A DNA stretch of 64,000 bases from VXNE01 sp963668365 (GTDB lineage Bacteria; Pseudomonadota; Gammaproteobacteria; Pseudomonadales; Azotimanducaceae): NCBI GenBank assembly GCA_963668365.1, contig OY764266.1, positions 1,240,001 through 1,304,000 on the forward strand, in the 5' to 3' direction. The notes beneath the pieces are model-generated. The model was not told the DNA's origin and searched no databases. It saw only the letters and a program-made list of their open reading frames with translations. Position 1 is the first letter of the stretch; each line of letters begins with the position of its first letter. Made by a program: the position numbers and the translations under genes. Shown here piece after piece: positions 35,083-43,607 of this stretch.

Positions 35083-35928
35083 ATGAGACTGGGTGGACCC
35101 ACTTTCGACATCGAGGAAGAACCGGGGGCGCTGGTGACCTACCACCAGGAAAACGGTTTTTCCGCCGCCTTCATGCGGGAGGTGGAGGACAAGGTAAAGC
35201 GCGATGAGATCCTCGCCGCGTATGGGGAAGCGAACATCCTTCCCGCGGAACTTGGCGCCTATCGCCTGAACATTCTGCAGACCGATGCGACTCGCCGACA
35301 GGAAAACCTGGACGAAATATCCCGCAAGCTCGCGTACGCGGACGAGGCGGGGATTCGCTGCTGCGTCATCCACGGCGGTTCGTATGAGCCCGAAGGCTGG
35401 GGTACGCCGAACCCGGACAACCAGAGCGAGCGCGCCTTCGAGGACACGGTCACGGCTGTTCAGGCCATCCTGGATCGCGTGCAGCCAAAGCAGGCGAAGC
35501 TCACCCTGGAGCCAGAAAGGTGGCTGTTGCCCGATGAACCCGGGGTCTACCTGAGGCTGGTCGAAGCCATCGACCGACCCGGCTTCGGCGTCCACCTGGA
35601 TCCGGTCAACATCATTGCAAGCCCAAAGACCTTCTATGACAGTGGCGCGTTGCTGAAAGAGTGCTTCGGCACGCTCGGCCCGCACATCCTGAGCTGCCAC
35701 ACGAAGGATGTCGTCACGGTCGACAGGTATCCCTATCACCTGATTGAGACCTACACGGGCAACGGCATGCTGGACCACGACGTCTATCTCGCCGAACTGG
35801 ACAGACTGGACGCGGACGTGTCGTTGATGATCGAACACCTGACCGCGGAACAACTGCCGAAGGCGCGCGACTTCCTGTTCGAACGGGCCGAAGAACTGGG
35901 CCTGGCTTTCGTGATGCCGGTGAAGTGA
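35083..35928 (+). CDS. sugar phosphate isomerase/epimerase-like TIM-barrel protein
   Basis: 281-residue xylose-isomerase-like TIM barrel. Probable metal ligands appear in order as Glu in LTLEPERW, Asp in FGVHLDPVNI, His in LSCHTKDV and Glu in LMIEHL. Members isomerise or epimerise sugars and related small acids. It is coupled to the downstream sulfatase (GTGA overlap at 35925-35928), so it may process the desulfated sugar. It is divergent from the TPR lipoprotein gene. Confidence 0.8.
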   Translation: MRLGGPTFDIEEEPGALVTYHQENGFSAAFMREVEDKVKRDEILAAYGEANILPAELGAYRLNILQTDATRRQENLDEISRKLAYADEAGIRCCVIHGGSYEPEGWGTPNPDNQSERAFEDTVTAVQAILDRVQPKQAKLTLEPERWLLPDEPGVYLRLVEAIDRPGFGVHLDPVNIIASPKTFYDSGALLKECFGTLGPHILSCHTKDVVTVDRYPYHLIETYTGNGMLDHDVYLAELDRLDADVSLMIEHLTAEQLPKARDFLFERAEELGLAFVMPVK

Positions 35929-37415
35929 TCGCGAATTCACGGATGGCTAGTCGAAATCCTGAACAACCGAATCTGCTCTTTATCTTGTCCGATGACCAGG
36001 GCGCGTGGGCCATGGGCTGTGCCGGAAACGAGGAAATCAGATCGCCCAACCTGGACCGGCTGGCGCGGGAAGGAATCCGCTTCGACAATTTCTTCTGTGC
36101 CTCGCCGGTGTGTTCGCCCGCCCGCGCATCGATCCTTACCGGTCGGATTCCCTCACAGCATGGCGTGCATGACTTTGTGAGCATGCCGCACGATCGGGAG
36201 GGCAAGCCCAATCTCGATGTGCCGGCGAACAGTATTCACTTTCTGGCCGGCATGCCGAGCTATGCGGACTTGCTGGCCGAAGTCGGCTACGACACCTGCC
36301 TTTCCGGCAAGTGGCACTTAGGCGATTGCCTGCAGCCACGCTGCGGCTTCCAGGAGTGGTATCCGATGCCCTATGGCCAGTCGAGCTACAGGGATGTCCC
36401 CATGGTCGAAAGCGGTGCAGTCAGGTTGCACGGGAATACCTATGCGACCGATCTCTTTACCGACAATGCGCTGGAGTTTCTGGAGGGCCAAGTTGACGAG
36501 GACCGGCCCTTCTGCCTGACCCTGACCTACACGGCGCCGCACAGGCCGTGGGGAAGAGAGCATCACCCGGAGGAGACCTGGGATGACTATTACAACAACT
36601 GCCCCTTCGAATCGACGCCCGGCCTGGACGAGCCGGTGCCGCCGGGCTTTCAGCGATACACGTTCGAAAGGCCGTCGACAGGCGCTTCGACCACCATCGA
36701 TTCCGAAAAGCGAAAGCAACACCTGACCGGTTATTTCGCTTCGATCGAAGAGATGGACCGCAATGTCGGTCGCTTGCTGGACTGGCTGGAATCCCGGGAT
36801 CTCAGGCGCGATACGCTGGTGGTGTTCATGGGTGACAACGGCATGAACATGGGCCATCACGGCATCTACGGCAAAGGTAACGCAACCTGGCCGCAGAACC
36901 TGTTCGATACCAGCGTCAAGGTCCCCTGCCTGATCAGTCGGCCGGGACATGTCCCGGAAAACCAGGTCAATACCGATCTGCTGAGCCAGTACGACTGTCT
37001 GCCTACGTTCCTGGACTACGCCGGCGCCGCGGACCGTGTGCCGGACGGGTTGCCCGGACGATCGTTCGCGCCATTGCTGGCGGGTCAGGCCGGCGGGGAA
37101 AGAAAGAGCATTTTCGTGTTCGACGAGTATGGGCCGGTACGCATGATCCGCTCGCGGGAATGGAAACTCATCTGGCGCTACCCGGCGGGCGCCCATGAGC
37201 TCTACAACGTGGCGGAAGATCCGGAGGAGCGCGTCAATCTATTCATTCAGCCCGGATACGCGGACCGCATCCGCGCGCTGCGCCGGGAACTGGACGACTG
37301 GTTCTCGAGATACGTGGACCGAGAACTCGACGGCAGCAGACTGCCGGTTACCGGATACGGTCAACGGGATCATGCGACGAAAGCAGATGCCTTCGACTAT
37401 CGACCCAGGAATTGA
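35925..37415 (+). CDS. sulfatase (type I)
   Basis: 496 residues if started at GTG 35925, which overlaps the isomerase stop (GTGA); the alternative is ATG 35943. The metal site is NLLFILSDDQGAW, and the formylglycine motif VCSPARASILTGR is intact. Downstream are LSGKWHLGD, FMGDNGMNMGHHGIYGKGNA and EWKLIWRYPAGAHELYNV. No signal peptide is present. It probably desulfates a carbohydrate or small metabolite in the cytoplasm, acting with the co-translated isomerase. Confidence 0.9.
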   Translation: MIANSRMASRNPEQPNLLFILSDDQGAWAMGCAGNEEIRSPNLDRLAREGIRFDNFFCASPVCSPARASILTGRIPSQHGVHDFVSMPHDREGKPNLDVPANSIHFLAGMPSYADLLAEVGYDTCLSGKWHLGDCLQPRCGFQEWYPMPYGQSSYRDVPMVESGAVRLHGNTYATDLFTDNALEFLEGQVDEDRPFCLTLTYTAPHRPWGREHHPEETWDDYYNNCPFESTPGLDEPVPPGFQRYTFERPSTGASTTIDSEKRKQHLTGYFASIEEMDRNVGRLLDWLESRDLRRDTLVVFMGDNGMNMGHHGIYGKGNATWPQNLFDTSVKVPCLISRPGHVPENQVNTDLLSQYDCLPTFLDYAGAADRVPDGLPGRSFAPLLAGQAGGERKSIFVFDEYGPVRMIRSREWKLIWRYPAGAHELYNVAEDPEERVNLFIQPGYADRIRALRRELDDWFSRYVDRELDGSRLPVTGYGQRDHATKADAFDYRPRN

Positions 37416-37626
37416 GCGCGGTGCAGTCAACGGCTTGATGGGGTAACGAGATCATGACCGATATGGTGTGCGGATAGGACGGTTATTGATCTTTTTTGGG
37501 GAAACCGAGGGTCAACGTTCAGCGCTGATTCGCCTCGAATCTCGACGAATACCCTTTGGGCTACACAGTCGGTTGTCTCGTGGTTTTTGATATTCGCCCA
37601 TATTGTGAGCAATAATCGCCATAAAT

Positions 37627-38859
37627 ATGAGCAAATTTACCTACATCCCACGTTTCGCCGCCGGTCTGCTCCGCAAAGCGCTCGCCGTATCCCCGGTCGT
37701 CGTCCTCATGGGCGCCCGGCAGACAGGCAAGAGCACGCTGGTGCAACACGAACCCTCGCTCTCGGATCATCTTTACCTCACCCTCGACGACCCCGATGTT
37801 CGCGAACAGGCGCGTCTTGCGCCGGACGATCTGGTTCGGAGTGCGCCGCGCCTGGCGTTGGACGAGGTGCAGCGGGAGCCCGACCTGCTTCTCGCCGTGA
37901 AGCGCGTCGTGGATTCCGACAGGCCACGCAAGAACGGCCGCTTCGTGCTCACCGGTTCAGCCAACCTGCTTTTGATGCAACGCGTTTCCGAGTCCCTGGC
38001 CGGTCGTGCGACGTACGTCAATCTCTGGCCCCTCACCCGACGGGAACGGCTCGGCAGGGGTGTGCCCGGAATCTGGTCGGCCCTGCTATCGACTCCGGTG
38101 GACAAGTGGGCCGCACTCTTGGATGGTGAGGAGGATGCGCCCGCTGACTGGCGCACGTCGGTACGTGATAGCGGCTATCCCGTCCCCGCTCTGGAGTTAC
38201 CCGACCAGGAAGCTCGGGCCCTCTGGTTTGACGGCTATGTTCGCACCTATCTGGAACGCGACCTTCAGGTGCTCTCGGCAGTCAGCGACCTCGTGGACTT
38301 CCGGCGCCTCATGCGCGCAGCCAGCCACCGTCTCGGCGGCTTGGTGAACCAGGCTGAAATCGCGCGCGACACCCGAATTCCCCGTGCCACCGTCCAGCGC
38401 CACCTCAACCTGCTCGAAACTTCCTTCCAGACGATCCGGCTACCCGCGTATTCGGTCAACCGGACGAAGCGCCTGATAAAAGGCCCCAAGCTCTATTGGA
38501 GCGACCCGGCCCTCGCACTCTGGCTCGGCGGCGCGAACGAACTCACGGGTGCCCACCTGGAGAACCTGGTGCTGGTGGACCTGCTCGTGTGGCGTGAGGG
38601 ACAGATCCCCACTCCAGAGGTGCTCTACTGGCGCACGACAACGGATCGCGAAGTCGATTTCGTGATCGAATCCGGTGATCGCCTGCTGGCCGTCGAGGTC
38701 AAAGCTGGCGCCCCGCGGTACGCAGATACGACCGGACTGCGCCTGTTTCGGGAGGAATACGGGGATCAGTTCGCCGGCGGCCTGCTTCTGCACGGCGGTA
38801 ACGAGGTCCTGCAAATGAGCGAGGGGATTCTCGCTGCACCCTGGTGGCGGATCCTGTAA
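37627..38859 (+). CDS. AAA/DUF4143 ATP-binding protein
   Basis: 410-residue ATPase of the AAA_14/DUF4143 family, intact. It has Walker A LMGARQTGKSTL (28-39), Walker B RLALDEVQREPDL and sensor-like VLTGSANLLL, then a winged-helix-like AEIARDTRIPRATVQRHLNL and C-terminal DUF4143 with DREVDFVIE and LLAVEVKAGAP, a PD-(D/E)XK-like layout. The function of the family is not established. The upstream region is AT-rich (around 37570-37625) compared with the neighbourhood, suggesting acquisition. It is one of four family members in the window. Confidence 0.88.
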   Translation: MSKFTYIPRFAAGLLRKALAVSPVVVLMGARQTGKSTLVQHEPSLSDHLYLTLDDPDVREQARLAPDDLVRSAPRLALDEVQREPDLLLAVKRVVDSDRPRKNGRFVLTGSANLLLMQRVSESLAGRATYVNLWPLTRRERLGRGVPGIWSALLSTPVDKWAALLDGEEDAPADWRTSVRDSGYPVPALELPDQEARALWFDGYVRTYLERDLQVLSAVSDLVDFRRLMRAASHRLGGLVNQAEIARDTRIPRATVQRHLNLLETSFQTIRLPAYSVNRTKRLIKGPKLYWSDPALALWLGGANELTGAHLENLVLVDLLVWREGQIPTPEVLYWRTTTDREVDFVIESGDRLLAVEVKAGAPRYADTTGLRLFREEYGDQFAGGLLLHGGNEVLQMSEGILAAPWWRIL

Positions 38860-38993
38860 CGGGCGCTGGCGCAATTCCGCCGGTCCGACTTCCGGCACAG
38901 CAACCTGGGTTTTGAACTCTTCGCGAAGAATTCCAGGCGAGTATTCATGAAATCTCCCGACTAGACAGAACGCGCCGGAAGACAGCTAAGTCC

Positions 38994-40067
38994 CTACTCA
39001 ATATCCAATACTGCGCGCTCTAGCCTGCCAAGACGTGCGTAGACTTCTTTGTCGATGACCGCGGGCACGTCGGTTGACGACGGGCGATGCGAGCGTGAAA
39101 AGAACGCATGCTGTGCGCGTCGCAGTTTATTGGTGCAATTCTGTGTGCCGCTGTGCCACAAATGGGCGTTGTAAACGATGCAGGAACCGGCGCTACCGGT
39201 GACCTTCACCTCGCCCTCGACGGGCGCGTTGGGGTCGCGGGGCTCACCGCCTACCAGATCACCACTTGGGTGCACGCCCCAGCGATGCGAGCCCGGCACC
39301 ACGCGCGTCGGGCCATTGTCCTCGGCAAACTCGTCGATCATCCACACGGCATTCACGACCTGAGGTTCTCCCTTTACGCCCCACACGAAATCCGAGTGGA
39401 TTCCCTGGTGGCCGTAGCCTGGCATTGGGCAGTGATAGTTGGATCCGATGTATTTCAGGTGGACACCCAGGATATGTCTTACTGCGGCAAGCAACCTTGG
39501 GTGCATGAAGAGTGGGTCCAGGAGACCGTCGCGATTCATTGGCTTGACCACGGTGTCTGCGAGCCGACCAATCCCCCGTTTCTCTGCGTTCTCCGGGCGG
39601 GCGCCTTCTTCCTCTATTGCCGCGTCGTAGCGATCACGCATTTTTTGCAGTTGATCCGCATCGAGTAGCGGCCCGAGATTGACGTAACCATCGCCGTCGA
39701 GCGACTCTTTCTCTGCATCAGAAAGTACGCCGTTGTCGTCATCGGTGAGGCCAAGCTGGTCCATCGCGAATTCGATCTCAGTCAGCGGAAGTCGATTGCG
39801 CGCCCCGCCCAGGAACATATCCAGGACCTTGAAAGCACCATGGTCGACATGACCATTGGCACGGTACTCATCCAGGGCGGCGCGTCGGCCGGCGTCTGTT
39901 TCCGCCGCGTTCCAGATCTCAGTGGCGATCACACACCGTTTTTGGTTCTCGCGACGCTGCTGCGCGCTCATCACGCTGAGAATGTGTCGCGGCTTCGATA
40001 GATCCTCAGGTATCTCATCGATCTGGGCCGCTCGAAAGTACCGGGCTATCTCCTCGCTTACTTCCAT
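38994..40067 (-). CDS. phytanoyl-CoA dioxygenase (PhyH) family protein
   Basis: 357-residue Fe(II)/2-oxoglutarate dioxygenase. The catalytic core follows an N-terminal extension of about 125 residues that is not typical for PhyH. The iron ligands are GIHSDF (His, Asp) and the distal His in NAHLWHSGTQNCTNK, with a following Arg (KLRRAQ) for 2-oxoglutarate; VPGSHRWG is the usual PhyH block. It is divergent from the ectB-type aminotransferase, but it lacks the long substrate motif of the ectoine hydroxylase EctD, so that assignment is not made. The substrate is unknown. Confidence 0.88.
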   Translation of the reverse strand: MEVSEEIARYFRAAQIDEIPEDLSKPRHILSVMSAQQRRENQKRCVIATEIWNAAETDAGRRAALDEYRANGHVDHGAFKVLDMFLGGARNRLPLTEIEFAMDQLGLTDDDNGVLSDAEKESLDGDGYVNLGPLLDADQLQKMRDRYDAAIEEEGARPENAEKRGIGRLADTVVKPMNRDGLLDPLFMHPRLLAAVRHILGVHLKYIGSNYHCPMPGYGHQGIHSDFVWGVKGEPQVVNAVWMIDEFAEDNGPTRVVPGSHRWGVHPSGDLVGGEPRDPNAPVEGEVKVTGSAGSCIVYNAHLWHSGTQNCTNKLRRAQHAFFSRSHRPSSTDVPAVIDKEVYARLGRLERAVLDIE

Positions 40068-40370
40068 TGGATTGGCCTACGTCATTTGGAAAAACAAAGT
40101 CGCACTCGTGAAGTGTATGCGACAAGGGGCTTCACTCAAGGATGGCCTGCTGAATCACCTTCTCGAACGCTGCGGCACAAAGATCGAGCAGTTGTGTTCA
40201 CGCAGGACGAAGGGGGTCGGTGCGAAAACCAAATCTGGGGGATTCCATCCCGTTCAAGATATTGAATTGGCGGGCGAATCCCATATTCTGTACCGGGTCC
40301 ACCGGGTTTAGCGCTGCGAAGTTCACTTCGATATCGGCGTTGTGGCACGCCCCAAACGAAGGAACACGCC
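40068..40370. other. intergenic region with a possible minus-strand gene relic
   Basis: The 303 bases between two divergent genes contain a minus-strand frame (40347 to 40198) reading NFAALNPVDPVQNMGFARQF, then GFRTDPLRPA and a stop. In the same frame follows TQLLDLCAAAFEKVIQQAIL. The composition looks like former coding sequence without a start, but I cannot identify the family. Promoters of both flanking genes should also lie here; GAAGGA at about 40358 is the ribosome site for the aminotransferase. Confidence 0.35.
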
Positions 40371-41528
40371 ATGTCGGATACGGAGATCTTCGAGCGGCTG
40401 GAGTCGAACGTGCGCTCGTACTGTCGGTCTTTCCCGACCGTCTTCGACAAGGCCCAAGGTTCCCTCATGTATGCGGCGGACGGCACGCGTTACATCGATT
40501 TTCTGGCGGGCGCCGGTGCGCTCAACTACGGGCACAACGAACCTTCGATCAAACGCAAGCTCATGGACTACCTCGATTCCGACTCCATCGTCCATGGGCT
40601 GGACCTCTACACCGTGGCCAAGAGAGATTTCCTCGGGGCGATGGATCGGCACGTACTCGCGCCCAACGATTACGTGTACAAAATGCAGTTCTGTGGCCCC
40701 ACGGGAGCGAACGCGGTCGAAGCGGCACTCAAGATCGCGCGCAAGGCGATGGGGCGTACGGGTATTTTCTCTTTCATGGGCGGCTATCACGGAATGTCCC
40801 TGGGCAGTCTGTCGGCGACCGGAAACCGCTACCATCGCGGAGGTTCGGGAATCCCTCTGCAGGGCGTCAGTTTCATGCCCTACCCACACGGCTTCATGCG
40901 CACCTTCGACTCCATCGACTACATGGAGGCGGTACTCGAAGACGAATCCTCCGGCATCGACAAGCCGGCTGCCATGATTTTCGAGACGATACAGGCGGAG
41001 GGCGGCGTCATCGTCGCTGACAGCGCTTGGATACGTCGCCTCGCCGGTCTGTGCAAACGCCACGACATACTGTTGATCTGCGACGACGTTCAGGTCGGGT
41101 GCGGACGAACAGGCCCGTTTCTGTCATTCGAGCGGGCCGGAATCACGCCCGATATCGTCGTGCTCTCGAAGTCGATCAGCGGCTATGGACTTCCGCTTGC
41201 GGTCGTGTTGTTGACGCCTGCGCTCGATCTCTGGATGCCGGCAGAGCACAACGGCACGTTCCGTGGCAACCAGTTGGCATTCGTCGCCGGTACGGCGGCG
41301 CTGGAGTACTGGAAACGAGAGAACGTCCGGGTCGAAGTCGAGCGAAAAGGAGAGTTCGTCCAGAAGTTCTTGGACGAGCGCATCCAACAGATAAATCCCC
41401 ACATCAAGACCCGAGGGATGGGCCTTATTTGGGGTATAGATCTCACGGATGCCGGGGATCCCAATGCGGTCGTTGCGGAATGCTTCGAGCGTGGCTTGAT
41501 CATCGAGTCCGCCGGGCGCAAGGGCCGG

Positions 41529-41537
41529 GTCGTCAAG
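41529..41537 (+). repeat. left 9-bp target duplication
   Basis: GTCGTCAAG, identical to 43406-43414 on the other side of the element; both copies lie in the ectB reading frame. Confidence 0.9.
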
Positions 41538-41639
41538 GGGTGTACGTCAAAAATGTGTTGAAGTGAGGGAAGGTTGAGTTGTGGCGGGGTTGGGCGGATA
41601 CTTCTGGCAATATGTCTATTTGCCAGACAAGGAGGTTCC

Positions 41640-42035
41640 ATGGCGGCGCCACGCGACATCGACGTTCTCATCGGGCAACGGGATGCGTTGCTGGGGGAGT
41701 TGGCCGGGGTGGGCGACCTGCGGCCGGGCACGTTGCAGGCGCGCCACCGCCGGTGCGGCAAGCCGACCTGCCGCTGCGCGCGCGAGGGCGATCCGGGGCA
41801 CGGGCCGAAGTGGGTGCTGGTGTCGCGCGTCGCGGGAAGGACGCGCAACTGGACGATACCGGACGAGGCCGTGCAGCGGACGCGGGAGCATCTCGACGAG
41901 TGCCGGCGGTTCCGGGAGTTGACGCGGGAGTTGATCGCCGTCGGCGACGAGCTGTGCCAGGCGCGGCTGGAAGGGGACGCGCCCGGGGCACCGGGAAAAA
42001 GGGGGCGCCGGGCTCCGCGTTCGAGGCGCGGCTAG
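41640..42035 (+). CDS. DUF6788-like accessory protein of the ISKra4 element (ORF A)
   Basis: 131 residues from ATG 41640, preceded by a strong AAGGAGG. It has a short helical domain with a zinc-knuckle-like RCGKPTCRCAREGDPGHGPK, typical of the DUF6788 proteins that accompany ISKra4 transposases. The end overlaps the transposase frame; a slippery heptamer at 41993-41999 suggests that part of the product is a fusion with the transposase. Confidence 0.8.
   Translation: MAAPRDIDVLIGQRDALLGELAGVGDLRPGTLQARHRRCGKPTCRCAREGDPGHGPKWVLVSRVAGRTRNWTIPDEAVQRTREHLDECRRFRELTRELIAVGDELCQARLEGDAPGAPGKRGRRAPRSRRG
41993..41999 (+). promoter_or_regulatory. candidate programmed -1 frameshift site GGGAAAA
   Basis: In the ORF A frame the bases are read G-GGA-AAA, a canonical X-XXY-YYZ heptamer. 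Slipping back one base gives GGG-AAA-AAG and enters the open transposase frame (GKKGAPGSAFEARLA). The transposase frame has no good start nearby, so frameshifting is the likely way to make it. Confidence 0.6.
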
Positions 42036-43375
42036 CGACGGCGCTGGACGCCGAGGCGGGGCGGCTGCTCGGGGACGGGGTGCTGGACGGGATCGGCTTC
42101 GAGCGGCTGGAACGCGCCTGCCGCCGGGTCGCCCTGGAGGCGATGGGCCGGGCGCTGGCGGCGCGGCTGAACGCCGACCGCTCGGACGAGCGCGGGCCGC
42201 GGCTGGCGTGCCCTCGGCGGGACCGAAGCGACCACCGCGGCGACGGCCTGGCGCGCTACGCCGGGCGGCGCGCGAAGACCTTCGTCACGGCGCTCGGGGA
42301 GATGGAGCTCTCGCGCGCGTGGTACCACTGCGACGGCTGCGGCCGCGGCTTCGCGCCGCGCGACCGGGAACTCGGCTTCGGCAAAGGCGGTCTGTCGCCG
42401 GCGGTGCTGCGCATGGTCGGCTGCGCGGCGGGCGAGGTGAGCTTCGCCGCGGCCGGTTCCCTGCTGCACGAGCTGGCGGGCCTGAACGTCGACGCCAAGA
42501 CGGTGGAGCGCCGCGCCGAGGCGCTCGGCCGCGAAATCGCGGCGGACGAACGGGAACGGGCCGCGGCCGGGCCCGCCACCGCGCCCACGCTGTATCTCGG
42601 TCTCGACGGCACCGGCGTGCCGGTGCGCGGGGCCGAGACCGAAGGGCGGGCCGGCAAGCAGCCGGACGGTTCCGCGAGGACGCGCGAGGCGAAGCTCGCG
42701 GTGGTGTGGTCCGCCGAGCGGACCGGCGCCGACGGCGCCCCGGCGCGCGACCCCGGCTCGGTCACCTGCTCCGCCGCCATCGAGTCCGCCGCCACGCGCG
42801 ACACCGACGCCGTTCCCGCGCCCTTCGCGCAGCGCGTCGTGCGCGAGGCCGCGCGGCGCGGCTTCGGCGCCGCCGAACGCCGCGTGGTGATCGGCGACGG
42901 CGCGGCCTGGATCTGGAACATCGCCGCGGAGCACTTCCCCGGCGCCGTCGAGATCGTCGACGTGTTCCACGCCGCCGAACACCTGTTCGACATCGGCCGG
43001 GCCGTCTACGGAGACGACAACGATCTCGCCCGCGTCTGGGCGGAGCAGCGCCGCGGCGAGCTCCTCGCCGGCGACTTCGACGACCTGCTCCGGGCCGTCG
43101 GCGCCCACGCCGGCCGCTGCGAGGAGGCCCGCAAGGGGCGCGCCTACTTCGCCGGCAACCGCCGCCGCATGGACTATCCCCGGTTCCGCGCCCTGGGACT
43201 GTGCATCGGCAGCGGCGTCGTCGAGGGCGCCTGCAGGAACGTCGTCGCCTGCCGCCTCAAGCGCGGCGGCATGCGCTGGACCGTGGCCGGCGCCGACGCC
43301 ATCCTCGCCCTGCGTTCCTGCATCGTCAGCGACCGCTTCGACGACTTCTGGCAGCGCCGCGCCGCCGCAAATTGA
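42001..43375 (+). CDS. ISKra4-family transposase (ORF B, -1 frame)
   Basis: The frame is open from 41579 to 43375, but coding character begins around the slip site. The transposase shows a zinc-finger-like HCDGCGRGFAPRDRELGF, then LSPAVLRMVGCAAGEVSFAA and LYLGLDGTGVPVRG (first catalytic Asp). RRVVIGDGAAWIWNIA with IVDVFHAAEHLFDIG carries the second Asp region; ALGLCIGSGVVEGACRNVV carries the late Glu. It catalyses movement of the element. The start is given approximately at the frameshift; a fused A-B protein would run 41640-43375. Confidence 0.8.
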
Positions 43376-43405
43376 CCCTTCATCTCACAATCGAGACGTA
43401 CACCC

Positions 43406-43414
43406 GTCGTCAAG
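43406..43414 (+). repeat. right 9-bp target duplication
   Basis: GTCGTCAAG, the second copy of the target site created by the ISKra4 element in ectB. Confidence 0.9.
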
Positions 43415-43607
43415 CTGTTGCCCGCGCTCAATATTCCCATGGAACTGCTTGAGGAAGGCTGTGTCATCCTCGGCGACGCCATTCAGAAAACAATGATTCA
43501 AGGTGCTGCGAGCCCCGCATCGAATTGACGGCGGGCTCGCACCGGGCACGCCGGGAGATCATATGAAATCCATCAGGTTAGACGAACATCAACAAGGACT
43601 CCCCCCG

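Larger units (their letters stand above)
41538..43405 (+). mobile_element. ISKra4-family insertion sequence
   Basis: A complete 1868-bp element with 11-bp perfect terminal inverted repeats GGGTGTACGTC (41538-41548) and GACGTACACCC (43395-43405), flanked by a 9-bp direct duplication. It contains a DUF6788-like ORF and an ISKra4-type transposase ORF in the -1 frame, both on the plus strand in the same direction as the interrupted ectB. It is more GC-rich than its neighbours. Confidence 0.92.
40371..43528 (+). pseudogene. ectB: diaminobutyrate-2-oxoglutarate aminotransferase, interrupted by an IS
   Basis: Class III aminotransferase closely resembling EctB, which transaminates aspartate semialdehyde to diaminobutyrate. 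Visible blocks: VRSYCRSFPTVFDKAQG, FLAGAGALNYGHNEP, QFCGPTGANAVEAALKIAR, ICDDVQVGCGRTG and the PLP lysine in VLSKSISGYGLP. The 5' part is 40371-41537 (389 codons). The ISKra4-type element then intervenes; the 3' part resumes at 43415 as LLPALNIPMELLEEG and ends at TGA 43528. Removing the element and one 9-bp copy (GTCGTCAAG) restores a perfect 426-residue frame, so the insertion is recent. As it stands the protein ends in an IS-derived tail. No ectA or ectC is in the window. Confidence 0.88.

Noticed and set aside
38994..40067. Ectoine hydroxylase EctD, because of the adjacent ectB-type gene
   Set aside because: The protein is a PhyH enzyme with an N-terminal extension and lacks the conserved EctD substrate-binding block; no ectA or ectC is nearby.
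41574..42035. ORF A starting upstream at 41574
   Set aside because: The internal ATG 41640 has a strong AAGGAGG ribosome site, and the first 22 codons are non-coding IS leader.
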